Below are positions 23,969 through 32,398 of a DNA stretch of 64,000 bases, in pieces (the first letter of the stretch is position 1; the number at the start of each line of letters is the position of its first letter). Made by a program: the position numbers and the translations under genes. This DNA is from Bacteroidales bacterium. Its GTDB lineage: Bacteria; Bacteroidota; Bacteroidia; Bacteroidales; UBA932. The notes below the pieces were generated by a model that was given only the letters and a program-made list of their open reading frames with translations, made no database searches and was not told the origin of the DNA. The stretch lies in NCBI GenBank assembly GCA_024402135.1, contig JAKSJN010000001.1, positions 124,001-188,000 of the forward strand, in the 5' to 3' direction.

Positions 23969-24628
23969 TTACTTGATTGCCTCGACCAGCTGGGCACAGA
24001 TGGCCTTCATACCTGCGATTGAAGGGTGGCCATTCTGCTTCTCGATGTCGTGAAGCTCAATCAGCTGCACACCATAATGCTTGCATACCTCGCGGAAAGA
24101 CTCGTTCACGTCCTCCTTGAGTTCTGAATTGAGGATGGTATATACGGTAGCCTTAGGGTAGATTCTTGAAAGTGCATCAAGGGTATATGCAAGAGCAGGA
24201 CGAAGTGAATTGCAGTCCTCCTTGGTAATGCCGGTGTACTTGTACTCACCTACCGGAGAATTTGCCCATGCATCATTGGTTCCTCCGAACACGAAGATGA
24301 TATCCGGATTGCCAAGCTTCCAGAGACGTGAGTTGAAAGATGAGTTTGAAGAATCCCTTCTTCCATATCCGGTATTGCAAATGGTTGTACCGCCCCATGA
24401 GTCATTGACTTCGAGGGTGTATCCCATTGCCTCGTTGTACAGGCTCCACCATGTCTGTTCCACTTCCTTCACGTCATTCCTGTCGTTAGGATAGAATGGA
24501 GCATATCCCGGAGGGTTGATACCTTCAAATGTTGAATATGAATCACCAAGGACAGAAACTTTCTTCTGGGCATTTGCCGACACGACGAACATTGTCATCG
24601 CACAAGCGATCAAGATGAGCTTTTTCAT
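23969..24628 (-). CDS. Secreted SGNH/GDSL hydrolase
   Basis: 219 residues with a signal peptide ending SANAQ. The SGNH blocks are present: VLGDSYSTFEG with the nucleophile serine near residue 30, a glycine in block II (NDSWGGTTICN), FGGTNDAW as block III, and HPSIAGM holding the catalytic histidine near residue 200. It is an esterase or acetylesterase acting outside the cytoplasm, plausibly on acetylated plant polysaccharide, though the sequence does not show the substrate. It is a single-gene unit with its own terminator. Confidence 0.88.
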   Translation of the reverse strand: MKKLILIACAMTMFVVSANAQKKVSVLGDSYSTFEGINPPGYAPFYPNDRNDVKEVEQTWWSLYNEAMGYTLEVNDSWGGTTICNTGYGRRDSSNSSFNSRLWKLGNPDIIFVFGGTNDAWANSPVGEYKYTGITKEDCNSLRPALAYTLDALSRIYPKATVYTILNSELKEDVNESFREVCKHYGVQLIELHDIEKQNGHPSIAGMKAICAQLVEAIK

Positions 24629-24683
24629 ATTAATGAGTATTATTTGTCCAAAGTTACAGATTCAACACCGCTTTTGCAAAACA

Positions 24684-25250
24684 CTACAAAGAATCTTCGG
24701 GACGGAACAGCAGGCCGACGCACTGGCATGAAGCGAAGTCATTGGCGAGAAGTTCAGGATAGTGGCGGCAGGTGTCGCATCCTTTCCAGAACTTCGGATC
24801 AGATGTCAGATCCCTGTATTCTGCCCTGCGGAATCCAAGGGCAGTATTCATCCTGATGACAGCCTCGCTCTTGGTGATGCTGAAGATCGATGAACTTGGG
24901 AACAGCCTCCTTGATGTCTCGAAAATGACGCGCTTTATTCTGGTTGCAAGACCCTGTCCCCTGTATTCAGGCCTTACAATCAGTCCTGAATTGGCTACAA
25001 ACTCCTCGTCCTGCCAGCATTCGATATAGCAGAAACCGGCAAAGGCATCCCCGTCAAGCGCAATCACGGCCTTTCCTTCCTTCATCTTGAGCGCCAGATA
25101 ATCAGGATCGCGCATGACAATGCTGTTTCCCGGCACCTTGCTAGCCTCGAAGATGGCTGCGAGGATATCGGGAATGTATCGTGCATGGCTTTCATCTGCC
25201 ACGACGACCCGTACCGAAGATGCCTGTTTCAAAGGATTGCTGTTTTCCAT
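24684..25250 (-). CDS. GNAT acetyltransferase with cysteine-containing tail
   Basis: 188 residues. The acetyl-CoA loop is in GLIVRPEYRGQGLATRIK near residue 95. The C-terminal tail FWKGCDTCRHYPELL followed by ASCQC resembles the GNAT protein often placed at the head of Bacteroidota arginine operons, which is thought to serve as N-acetylglutamate synthase. No arginine gene adjoins it here, so the substrate stays open. The ATG is five bases from a full -7 box. Confidence 0.78.
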   Translation of the reverse strand: MENSNPLKQASSVRVVVADESHARYIPDILAAIFEASKVPGNSIVMRDPDYLALKMKEGKAVIALDGDAFAGFCYIECWQDEEFVANSGLIVRPEYRGQGLATRIKRVIFETSRRLFPSSSIFSITKSEAVIRMNTALGFRRAEYRDLTSDPKFWKGCDTCRHYPELLANDFASCQCVGLLFRPEDSL

Positions 25251-25255
25251 GAATG

Positions 25256-25287
25256 CAAATATACATATGGATACTCATTGAGCAAGT
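25256..25287 (-). promoter_or_regulatory. Promoter of the GNAT gene
   Basis: Minus-strand TATATTTG (25256-25263) with CTTG (25284-25287) 20 bases upstream. The ATG at 25250 follows within five bases of the -7 box. Confidence 0.7.
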
Positions 25288-25293
25288 TATTTT

Positions 25294-25301
25294 TATATTT
25301 G
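25294..25301 (+). promoter_or_regulatory. -7 element of the split-barrel flavoprotein gene
   Basis: TATATTTG, 21 bases upstream of ATG 25323, divergent from the GNAT promoter. No clear -33 element. Confidence 0.55.
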
Positions 25302-25322
25302 CAGTATATCAACATAAGACCT

Positions 25323-25838
25323 ATGAGAAAGAAAAGCAGAGAGATGAGCGCTGAATGGGCGCTGGAAGTATTTGACCGCGCTCCATACATTACTGTCAGC
25401 ATGACTGATAAAGAGGAAATGCCTTATTGTCTGCCTCTCTCGTTAGTACGTACAGACGAGAAGACATTCTACTTCCATTGTGCACAGGAAGGCAGGAAAC
25501 TCGACATTCTGAGCAAGAATCCCCGTGTATGCCTGAGTGCAGTCAGCAAGTGCAAACCAACGGTAGGACCGAAGGACGGCAGCTTCACTTTGGAATTCAA
25601 GTCGGCCATGGCTTTTGGAACGGCAGAAATCGTAGAGGATGATTCCGAGAAGATTGCCGCCCTGCGCGCCATCTGCGAGCGTTTTCTGCCTCAGCACATG
25701 GATGCGTTTGAAACCTCTGTTGCCAGAAGCTTAAGCCGAACCGCAGTCGTTCGTATCACCTTGACCGAGCCTCCAACCGGCAAACGCAAGCAGTATGACG
25801 CGAACGGCCAGGAAATGAAGTGGGGACGAATGGAGTAA
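25323..25838 (+). CDS. Pyridoxamine 5'-phosphate oxidase-like FMN split-barrel protein
   Basis: 171 residues from ATG 25323, the first start below the promoter. The order APYITVSMTDKEEMPYCLPLSLV, FYFHCAQEGRKLDIL, then a beta strand with MAFGTAEIVEDD follows the NimA-like split barrel, in which the H-x-A-x-x-G-x-K segment contacts FMN. Family members include 5-nitroimidazole-resistance reductases, but many are simply uncharacterised flavoproteins. A lipoprotein gene begins 11 bases later on the same strand. Confidence 0.8.
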   Translation: MRKKSREMSAEWALEVFDRAPYITVSMTDKEEMPYCLPLSLVRTDEKTFYFHCAQEGRKLDILSKNPRVCLSAVSKCKPTVGPKDGSFTLEFKSAMAFGTAEIVEDDSEKIAALRAICERFLPQHMDAFETSVARSLSRTAVVRITLTEPPTGKRKQYDANGQEMKWGRME

Positions 25839-25849
25839 AAAAGATTGGT

Positions 25850-26914
25850 ATGCATAGACACTGCTTCAGCTCTGTTACATTCATCATTCTGATATGTTCG
25901 TTCTTCTTGATGGCAGCATGTGACAAAATCAATGCTGGCAGAGGGACCGAAGAAGAACATAAGCATGAAATGATTCTTGTTGAAGGCGTCAACCCGACGG
26001 CTTTCACTGACGGATACAGAAGTTCATACAGATGCACTTCCTGCGACAAATATTATCTCGACGAACATGGAAGGATTGAAATCGGTGACAAGGTTGCGTG
26101 GGAAAATTGGAAGACCGAGAGTGGCGAGGGACTCCTGCCTAGACCAAAATATCTCTGCTTTACGGCAGAGGAAGCCGGATCTACCTTGATCATAAAGTTC
26201 AAGGCAATCGACGACCACGGCAATCCAGACGAGAGCCTTATTCCAGACGAGAATCTGATTCCTGTACTGGATTATACAACCGATGGGACGACATGGACAA
26301 GATACGAAGTAAACTCGCAGATCGTGACTCTCGCCAACATCGGGGACAAGGTCGCATTCAAAGGAAACAACATGACACTTTCCGACGGCTCTTCCTTTAC
26401 CAACTTCGAGATGACCGGCCGGATTGCTGCAAGTGGAGATGTCTTTTCCATTTTGAATCCGGGAAGTTCGTCGAATTATTGGTGTCACCGGCTCTTTGAA
26501 GATTGCAAAAGCCTCACGACGGCACCGGAACTATCCAGTGAATCTCTTGTGACCGGTTGTTACAGATTTATGTTCTTTGGATGCACATCATTGACCAAAG
26601 CGCCTAATCTGCCCGCCAGAGAACTGACGACAATGTGCTATTTAGGGATGTTTGATGGCTGTACTTCACTTGAAAACGCCCCTGAACTGCCTGCAAAAGA
26701 CCTTGCTTTTATGTGTTATTCCAATATGTTCTATGACTGCAACAGTATCAAGAGCATCAAGGCAGACTTCCTTGTCGCAGACAAGAATGCACTTGACAAA
26801 TGGATTCCAAAGGAGAGCAGCGGCACATTCTACCGCAACCCAGCCGCGACATGGACACGCGAGGAAGCCTTGATTCCTGAAAGCTGGACAATAGTAGACT
26901 CCGCAGATCAGTAG
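25850..26914 (+). CDS. Surface lipoprotein with CY-x-x-MFxGCTSL repeats
   Basis: 354 residues from ATG 25850, with a lipobox (LMAACDK). After a short zinc-finger-like or disulfide pair (CTSCDKYY) and a beta domain to about residue 200, the C-terminal third has about three 24-residue repeats with the core MF-x-GCTSL-x-x-AP-x-LPA and a regular cysteine in CY. This is the leucine-rich-like repeat seen in BspA-type surface proteins of Bacteroidales and in related ORFs of other gut bacteria. Binding of a host or bacterial surface is typical for such repeats; the ligand is unknown. Confidence 0.75.
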   Translation: MHRHCFSSVTFIILICSFFLMAACDKINAGRGTEEEHKHEMILVEGVNPTAFTDGYRSSYRCTSCDKYYLDEHGRIEIGDKVAWENWKTESGEGLLPRPKYLCFTAEEAGSTLIIKFKAIDDHGNPDESLIPDENLIPVLDYTTDGTTWTRYEVNSQIVTLANIGDKVAFKGNNMTLSDGSSFTNFEMTGRIAASGDVFSILNPGSSSNYWCHRLFEDCKSLTTAPELSSESLVTGCYRFMFFGCTSLTKAPNLPARELTTMCYLGMFDGCTSLENAPELPAKDLAFMCYSNMFYDCNSIKSIKADFLVADKNALDKWIPKESSGTFYRNPAATWTREEALIPESWTIVDSADQ

Positions 26915-26940
26915 GTCCCGACAATTACTCACATTCCATG

Positions 26941-26971
26941 ATTGTATAGACATACGGTTTTTCTATAATTG
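26941..26971 (+). promoter_or_regulatory. Promoter of the second GNAT gene
   Basis: ATTG (26941-26944) and TATAATTG (26964-26971) with a 19-base spacer, 21 bases before ATG 26993. Confidence 0.5.
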
Positions 26972-26992
26972 CAGAAGTTCAACAGACGACGT

Positions 26993-27430
26993 ATGAGTTT
27001 CAAGATAATACGGGCGACCGAGCTGTATCAGCAGACAGGCGCGTACTATGTGCGGATCCAGGCGATGGCCCGGAAGTACAAGATCGGTCTAAGAGAAGAG
27101 TTCGACGAGTTTGATACACCAGACACGAAGTACATCGTGATAACCGATGACGGATTTCCTGTGGCAACATGCAGGATACTGGAGCGTTCAGCGACCACTG
27201 CCGAGATTGGACGGGTCGTCGTACTTGAAGACTACCGCGGCAGAGGCCTTGGAAGGCTGGTAATTGAAAGTGCCGAGGAATGGATAAAGGAACTGGGCTT
27301 CAAGACCGTTGTCGTTGAAAGCCGCGACGAGGCGATAGACTTCTATCACAAGCTTGGCTACAGAAGCGACGGAAGCAGTCTTCATGACGGCGGTACATTC
27401 ATCTGCCAGCACATGGAAAAGAACATATAA
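26993..27430 (+). CDS. GNAT acetyltransferase (ElaA-like)
   Basis: 145 residues from ATG 26993; the TTG at 26969 lies inside the -7 box. The acetyl-CoA motif is IGRVVVLEDYRGRGLGRLVIE, followed by the motif B stretch SRDEAIDFYHKLGY. Its short length and the phrase TDDGFPVATCRIL suit the ElaA-like group, whose substrates are not known. It stands alone between the repeat lipoprotein and a structured intergenic region. Confidence 0.85.
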   Translation: MSFKIIRATELYQQTGAYYVRIQAMARKYKIGLREEFDEFDTPDTKYIVITDDGFPVATCRILERSATTAEIGRVVVLEDYRGRGLGRLVIESAEEWIKELGFKTVVVESRDEAIDFYHKLGYRSDGSSLHDGGTFICQHMEKNI

Positions 27431-27447
27431 GGATGACTCATCCTTTT
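27429..27447 (+). terminator. Probable terminator of the second GNAT gene
   Basis: An 8-bp palindromic stem (AAGGATGA / TCATCCTT) overlaps the stop codon and runs into a T4 tract. The one-base centre means the real loop must open a few pairs. Confidence 0.5.
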
Positions 27448-27452
27448 GGTAT

Positions 27453-27531
27453 AAAAAAGCCATGACAGCCGGGCGTCTTCCCGAGAAGACTCGCGATGAG
27501 TCCCTCTAATGCACCCTGTCACCATCATGGC
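27453..27531 (-). ncRNA. Structured intergenic RNA candidate
   Basis: On the minus strand GCCATGA (27525-27531) pairs with TCATGGC (27459-27465), and the 3' side runs into T6 (27453-27458), as in an intrinsic terminator. Inside are a second pairing (GACAG/CTGTC, in competition with part of the outer stem) and two overlapping hairpins (GTCTTC-CCGA-GAAGAC and GACTC-GCGAT-GAGTC in plus-strand letters). No known riboswitch or sRNA family was recognised. The minus-strand promoter is unclear: TATATTGC near 27560 is only a partial -7 match. It could also act as a bidirectional terminator. Confidence 0.4.
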
Positions 27532-27583
27532 AAACAATCAATACTTATGAATGGCGCAATATACGAATAAAAGCTGTTATTCT

Positions 27584-27591
27584 TATATTTG
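27584..27591 (+). promoter_or_regulatory. -7 element of the DUF1593 gene
   Basis: TATATTTG lies 35 bases before ATG 27627, without a recognisable -33 element. Confidence 0.55.
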
Positions 27592-27626
27592 TAAAGCGAA
27601 ATCCATAAATTCATTTTTTCATTAAC

Positions 27627-29042
27627 ATGAAACTACGCAATTCATTACATAGTGTAAGCATCGCAATGGTGGCCGCAATGGCATTCACAGGCTGCAGCAA
27701 GCAACAGGAAGTCGAGCTGAAACCCCGCATCGTCGTATGCACAGACATAGGAAGGGCCGAGGTGGAGCCTGACGACATGGAATCAGCAGTGAGACTGATG
27801 ACCTACGCAGACCGCTATGAAATCGAGGCGGTCATCACCACTGTCGGCTGGAACTGTGACCCGTATCCTGCCGAATGGGCAGAGTATCTCGATACTGTCG
27901 TGACGGCATACGGCAAGGATGTCGCCAACCTGATGAAGCGCAGCGGCCAGAATGGATTCCTTCCTCTCGAAGAAGAGAATACATGCCAGGAACTCGGCTA
28001 CTGGCCAAGCTACGACTATATCAAGAGCCGCTGCATGATGGGCAGCCAGAGGGCCGGCATCGGCGTAATCGGCGAAGGCAACGACAGCCCAGGCAGCGAT
28101 TTCCTTATCAAGCTTGCTGACGAAGATGACCCACGCCCGATATGGGTGACCTCATGGGGCAGTTCAAACACATTGGCACAGGCAATCTGGCGCGTCAGCC
28201 AGACCCGCAGCGCAGAAGAGATCAAAAAGTTCGTGAACAAGTTCAGGGTATATACCATCACAGACCAGGACATGGTCTATGCAATGCGCTTCAACCGGGC
28301 ATACAGCTCACATCAATGGATGCGCAAGGAGTTCAAGGACGATCTTCTCTTCATCTGGGATGAGGGCACATGGAATGAGCAGTGCGAACTCGGAAAGAGA
28401 GATTGGGGCAAGCATCAGCAGTACATCCAGGGCAACGCCAACCTCGGCAGCGTCTATCCGACCTATCTCTGGGGCGTGGAGGGCGACACTCCAAGCTACC
28501 TGCATGTCATGCCTAACGGACTCGGCGATCCAGATGACCCGACTCAGGTAACATGGGGCGGCTACCATCGCTACGGCACCTGTCCGGACAGAGAGACTAC
28601 TGCGTGGACCAGCTGGCAGAGCCCGGTCCGCGAGACCAGCATCGATTACTACACGAGTTTCTATCCAGACATGCTCAATGACTTCATCGCCAGGATGCAG
28701 TGGGCAAAGGATGGCGACGGAAACCGCAACCCGATTGTCAACGTTAACGGAGACACAAGCTACAAGCCTCTCACATACAGGACCAAGGCCGGATGGAAGG
28801 TCAATCTGGACGCATCAAAGACGATCGATCCTGACGGAGATGACATAGAGTTCAGATGGTGGCAGCAGAGCGAAGCCGGCGAGAATCAGCCGATCCTCAG
28901 TCTCGACAACACGGACCAGTCAAAGATCAGCATCGAACTGCCGGAAGACCGCGGAGCCCGCTACGACATCATCTGCGAAGTACACGACAAAGGCCCATGG
29001 TCCCTCGTCTCCTATAAACGAATCATCATCGAGACATACTAA
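27627..29042 (+). CDS. DUF1593 (Sde182-type) nucleoside-hydrolase-like lipoprotein
   Basis: 471 residues with a lipobox (MAFTGCSK). The N-terminal domain (about 30-350) begins with VVCTDIGRAEVEPDDMES, a nucleoside-hydrolase-like metal-binding loop. It continues with IWVTSWGSSNTLAQAIW, DQDMVYAMRFNRAY and the TPSYLHVMPNGLGDPDDP stretch of the DUF1593/Sde182 family. The C-terminal 100 residues are an Ig-like beta domain (KTIDPDGDDIEFRWWQQ). Members occur among polysaccharide-degradation genes; one founding member was described as cellulose-binding. Reaction unknown. It is followed by a strong terminator. Confidence 0.85.
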   Translation: MKLRNSLHSVSIAMVAAMAFTGCSKQQEVELKPRIVVCTDIGRAEVEPDDMESAVRLMTYADRYEIEAVITTVGWNCDPYPAEWAEYLDTVVTAYGKDVANLMKRSGQNGFLPLEEENTCQELGYWPSYDYIKSRCMMGSQRAGIGVIGEGNDSPGSDFLIKLADEDDPRPIWVTSWGSSNTLAQAIWRVSQTRSAEEIKKFVNKFRVYTITDQDMVYAMRFNRAYSSHQWMRKEFKDDLLFIWDEGTWNEQCELGKRDWGKHQQYIQGNANLGSVYPTYLWGVEGDTPSYLHVMPNGLGDPDDPTQVTWGGYHRYGTCPDRETTAWTSWQSPVRETSIDYYTSFYPDMLNDFIARMQWAKDGDGNRNPIVNVNGDTSYKPLTYRTKAGWKVNLDASKTIDPDGDDIEFRWWQQSEAGENQPILSLDNTDQSKISIELPEDRGARYDIICEVHDKGPWSLVSYKRIIIETY

Positions 29043-29049
29043 ACATATA

Positions 29050-29084
29050 AAGGCTGGCCACATGGTCAGCCTTTTCTTTTTTTC
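29050..29084 (+). terminator. Terminator of the DUF1593 gene
   Basis: AAGGCTG...CAGCCTT stem (29050-29073, with extra GG-C-C pairing near the loop), followed by TTCTTTTTTT. Confidence 0.88.
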
Positions 29085-29113
29085 CAAGTGCTCTGCTCCT
29101 GTGAAGCAGATAA

Positions 29114-30451
29114 TTATTTCTTCAACAGGGCAAGGACCTTCGGAGAGAGTCTGATCAGGGTGAACATCGTAGGGAAGGCCATCAGAGCGAACGCCAGATC
29201 CATGATGCTGACAGCGACACCCAGAGGAATGACAGCCGCAATCACAAGAGATACGATGTAGAACCAGTTATAGACCTTGATATATTCCGAGCCAAAAAGG
29301 AAGTTCGAGCACTTCTGGCCGTAGTAGCTGTACGAGAACATGGTTGAGAACGCGAAACAGAACACCATGATCATAAGCAGATACTGACCGATTCCCGGCA
29401 GAAGCTTGCCGAATGCCCCTAGAGCGATGGTAAGACCCTTCACACCCTCCGCGTCAGCGTAGTTGCCGGCAAGAAGAATAGGCAGGGATGTAAGTGTACA
29501 TACAAGACCTGAGTCGATGGCGGGAGCAAGCATTGCAATGAAGCCCTCGCGCAGAGGTTCAGTATTGCTTGATGCGCCATGCATCATCGACGCTGTACCG
29601 ACACCAGCCTCATTGACATATGCAGCACGGCGGGCTCCGGTAAGTGCAACTCCCATGAATGCACCAAGTCCGGCCTTGAAGTTGAACGCGTTGGAAACGA
29701 TTGACGCAAACACGGCTGGGACATCCTTGATATTGAGGACAAGGATCACCGCAACAACGACGAAGTATGAACACACCATCACTGGAACGATACGCGATGC
29801 GATCACTGAGATTCTCTCGATACCGCCGAGCACTACAGCGCCCACTGACGCTGCGATGGCAATACCGAGACCTGTCCTTAGCATCCAGGTATCGGGAATG
29901 CCAAGAGGGCTGGTGATCACGGTAGTGATCGACTCGACAAGCTGGTTGGACTGCATGACGGCAAGGGTTCCGACAAGGGCTGCCACTGTAAAGAACTGAG
30001 CCATCGGGCGCCATTTCTCACCAAATGCAGAAGTGATGATGTACATCATGCCACCCTGGGTCTGGCCTTCCCTGTCTTTGCCCTTGTACATGATCGACAG
30101 AGTTCCCTCAAAAAACTTGGTAGACATGCCGACCAGTGCGCTCACCCACATCCAGAAGATTGCACCAGGACCACCGACCACAAGGGCGATGGCGACGCCG
30201 GCGATATTGCCCATTCCGACTGTCGATGCCACCGAGCTCATCAGAGCCTGGATTGAAGTGATCTGTCCGCTGTCCCCTCCCTTGCTGTTCATGGAGTCTC
30301 GCAATGCACGGACTGAACTGCCGAGCATGCGGAGAGAAATGGCACGGGAGCGTATGAAAAGGAAGAGTCCGCCGCCGATAAGCGTCAGGAACAATGGGTA
30401 GCCGCACACAAAATCGCTGATAGCGGCGATGATATCTGTCAAGTTGTTCAT
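29114..30451 (-). CDS. Sodium:alanine symporter (AGCS family)
   Basis: 445 residues from ATG 30451; the -7 box at 30461-30468 excludes the ATG at 30472. About eleven hydrophobic segments are seen, with the family signature stretches SSVASTVGMGNIAGVAIALVVGGPGAIFWMW and GARRAAYVNEAGVGTASMMHGA. It imports alanine or glycine with Na+. It is divergent from a gene whose product would release amino acids from gamma-glutamyl conjugates and dipeptides, which suggests the two work in one uptake route. Confidence 0.93.
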   Translation of the reverse strand: MNNLTDIIAAISDFVCGYPLFLTLIGGGLFLFIRSRAISLRMLGSSVRALRDSMNSKGGDSGQITSIQALMSSVASTVGMGNIAGVAIALVVGGPGAIFWMWVSALVGMSTKFFEGTLSIMYKGKDREGQTQGGMMYIITSAFGEKWRPMAQFFTVAALVGTLAVMQSNQLVESITTVITSPLGIPDTWMLRTGLGIAIAASVGAVVLGGIERISVIASRIVPVMVCSYFVVVAVILVLNIKDVPAVFASIVSNAFNFKAGLGAFMGVALTGARRAAYVNEAGVGTASMMHGASSNTEPLREGFIAMLAPAIDSGLVCTLTSLPILLAGNYADAEGVKGLTIALGAFGKLLPGIGQYLLMIMVFCFAFSTMFSYSYYGQKCSNFLFGSEYIKVYNWFYIVSLVIAAVIPLGVAVSIMDLAFALMAFPTMFTLIRLSPKVLALLKK

Positions 30452-30460
30452 ATATGCGGG

Positions 30461-30492
30461 CAAAGATACCACTATTATTACCGCATTTCAAC
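30461..30492 (-). promoter_or_regulatory. Promoter of the alanine symporter gene
   Basis: Minus-strand TATCTTTG (30461-30468) with GTTG (30489-30492) 20 bases upstream. A weaker plus-strand box, TATCTTTA (30493-30500), directly abuts it and would serve the divergent hydrolase gene. Confidence 0.72.
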
Positions 30493-30521
30493 TATCTTTA
30501 CACCATATTATTCCGCATATC

Positions 30522-32348
30522 ATGAGAAAAAACTGGAGCATTCCCCTTCTGATAGGCGCCATGGCGCTGTTTTCAAGCTGCCGCAGCAAGACTGTCAGCC
30601 AGCCAGAGCCTGTACCATTCCCCGACGCAGCAGTCGAGACATCATACGAAGCACTCACCGGCATCCGTCCTCTCATCGGCATTTCCGCGACCAGAGCCGA
30701 TGGCAGTACCGCGGCTTCCAACACATACATGGAGGCAATCGTTGCCAGCGGGGGCATTCCTGTCGTCCTTCCGCGCAGCGCTGACAAGGATATGATGTAC
30801 AAACTCGTCGCAGAACTTGACGGATTGCTCCTTACCGGAGGTGATGACATTGATCCCAAACATTACAACACCAAGCTCAGTCCTCTCGCCGAGGATATCG
30901 ACGAGCTTCGCGATGAGCATGAACTTGCGCTCGCCCGCCTGGCATGGGAGTTCAACCTGCCGACCCTCGGCATATGCCGCGGCCTTCAGCTGATCAATGT
31001 CGCATTCGGAGGCAGCCTGTACCAGGACATTCCTTCCGAGTACGCTGATCATTCCGTCCAGCACCGCCGCCTGAAGTCAGGAGACCGTGCGCCACGCCAT
31101 CCGGTCAAGACCCAGGAAGGCAGCGTCTATGCTTCGCTGATGGGAGCACAGGTTGACTCGGCATACAGTTCACACCACCAGGGCATACGCAATCTTGCTC
31201 AGGGCTTCCGCGCAGTCGGCTGGAGCAGCGACGGCATCGTGGAAGCTATAGAGGCATATCCATACCACCCTGTAATGGCAGTCCAGTATCATCCTGAGCA
31301 GACCATGTCAGACTCGGCAAGCATCAGGCTATTCAGACATTTCACTGCCAAGGCGGCTACATTCCATAAGGCCAAGGCCATCCATGAGAGCATTCTCTCG
31401 GTTGACACGCACACTGACACTCCGCTCGATTTCAAGAGAGGTTCAAGCCTTGGAAAGCCTATCCCTGGAGCCCAGGTCAGCCTGAGGAAGATGCAGCAGG
31501 GACATCTTGACAGTCAGTTTCTTGCAGCCTGGCTGGCCCAGGGCTCAAATGATGCGGCCTCATTGAAAAGCGCCGTCGCCAAGGCTGACGCCCTCATAGA
31601 CCTTATCTATGCAGATGTCGCAAAATACCCTGAAGCTTGCGGCATCGTGACCAGTTCAGCAGAAGCCCGTCAGCTCAAGGCCGAAGGCAGGAAGGCATTC
31701 TTCATCGGAATCGAGAACGGCTACGGAATCGGCAACGATCTCAGCAACATCGAGCGTTTCTACAACCGCGGCGTACGCTATATTACCCTCTGTCACTCGC
31801 ACGAGAACATCATCTGCCATTCTTCCGGCGAGAACGCCGACGGCGGCAGCGGACTGACTGAGTTCGGTCGCGAGGTCGTCAAGGAGATGAACCGCGTCGG
31901 AATGATGATCGATCTGTCACATGCCGATGACCAGACCGTATTCGATGTCCTCGAGATCAGCGAGGATCCAGTCATCTGCAGCCATTCCTCGACAAGAGCC
32001 ATATGCAGCCACAGGCGCAACGTCAGCGACGAAATGATCAAGGCTATCGCGGCCAAAGGTGGTGTCATCCAGGTATGTGTGCTTGACAGCTTCACGAACA
32101 ACGATCGCAAGAAGGCTTCGGTTCTCGATGTTGTCGATCATATCGAGCATATCATCGAAGTGGCCGGCATCGACTATGTTGGCGTCGGAAGCGACTTTGA
32201 CGGCGGTGGCGGTCTGCTTGGCTGCAACTCTGACAGCGACATGATCAACATCACGATGGAACTGCTCGAACGCGGCCACAGCGGTGAAGACCTCCGCAAG
32301 ATCTGGGGCGACAACTTCTTCCGCGTGATGGACGCAGTCTGCCGCTAG
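30522..32348 (+). CDS. Class I amidotransferase-like (peptidase C26) - M19 dipeptidase fusion lipoprotein
   Basis: 608 residues from ATG 30522 with a lipobox (ALFSSCRS). Residues about 45-275 match gamma-glutamyl-gamma-aminobutyrate hydrolases (PuuD type): LLLTGGDDIDP, nucleophile C152 in GICRGLQLIN, and H257/E259 in YHPEQ. Residues about 285-608 are an M19 renal-dipeptidase domain: DTHTDTPLDF (H297, D299), a bridging-glutamate candidate in GIENGYG, MIDLSHAD, SHSSTRAICSHRRN and GVGSDFDGG. It should hydrolyse gamma-glutamyl bonds and dipeptides in the periplasm. An apparent paralogue of the second half lies at 43689-44777. Divergent from the alanine symporter. Confidence 0.9.
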   Translation: MRKNWSIPLLIGAMALFSSCRSKTVSQPEPVPFPDAAVETSYEALTGIRPLIGISATRADGSTAASNTYMEAIVASGGIPVVLPRSADKDMMYKLVAELDGLLLTGGDDIDPKHYNTKLSPLAEDIDELRDEHELALARLAWEFNLPTLGICRGLQLINVAFGGSLYQDIPSEYADHSVQHRRLKSGDRAPRHPVKTQEGSVYASLMGAQVDSAYSSHHQGIRNLAQGFRAVGWSSDGIVEAIEAYPYHPVMAVQYHPEQTMSDSASIRLFRHFTAKAATFHKAKAIHESILSVDTHTDTPLDFKRGSSLGKPIPGAQVSLRKMQQGHLDSQFLAAWLAQGSNDAASLKSAVAKADALIDLIYADVAKYPEACGIVTSSAEARQLKAEGRKAFFIGIENGYGIGNDLSNIERFYNRGVRYITLCHSHENIICHSSGENADGGSGLTEFGREVVKEMNRVGMMIDLSHADDQTVFDVLEISEDPVICSHSSTRAICSHRRNVSDEMIKAIAAKGGVIQVCVLDSFTNNDRKKASVLDVVDHIEHIIEVAGIDYVGVGSDFDGGGGLLGCNSDSDMINITMELLERGHSGEDLRKIWGDNFFRVMDAVCR

Positions 32349-32398
32349 TTCCCTTGGATGTATCATATTTGAAACATTAGACAAAAACATAACCAATC

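Noticed and set aside
27453-27531. Palindromic element as an integron attC site or IS end
   Set aside because: No RYYYAAC/GTTRRRY core pair, no adjacent integrase or transposase and no flanking target duplication.
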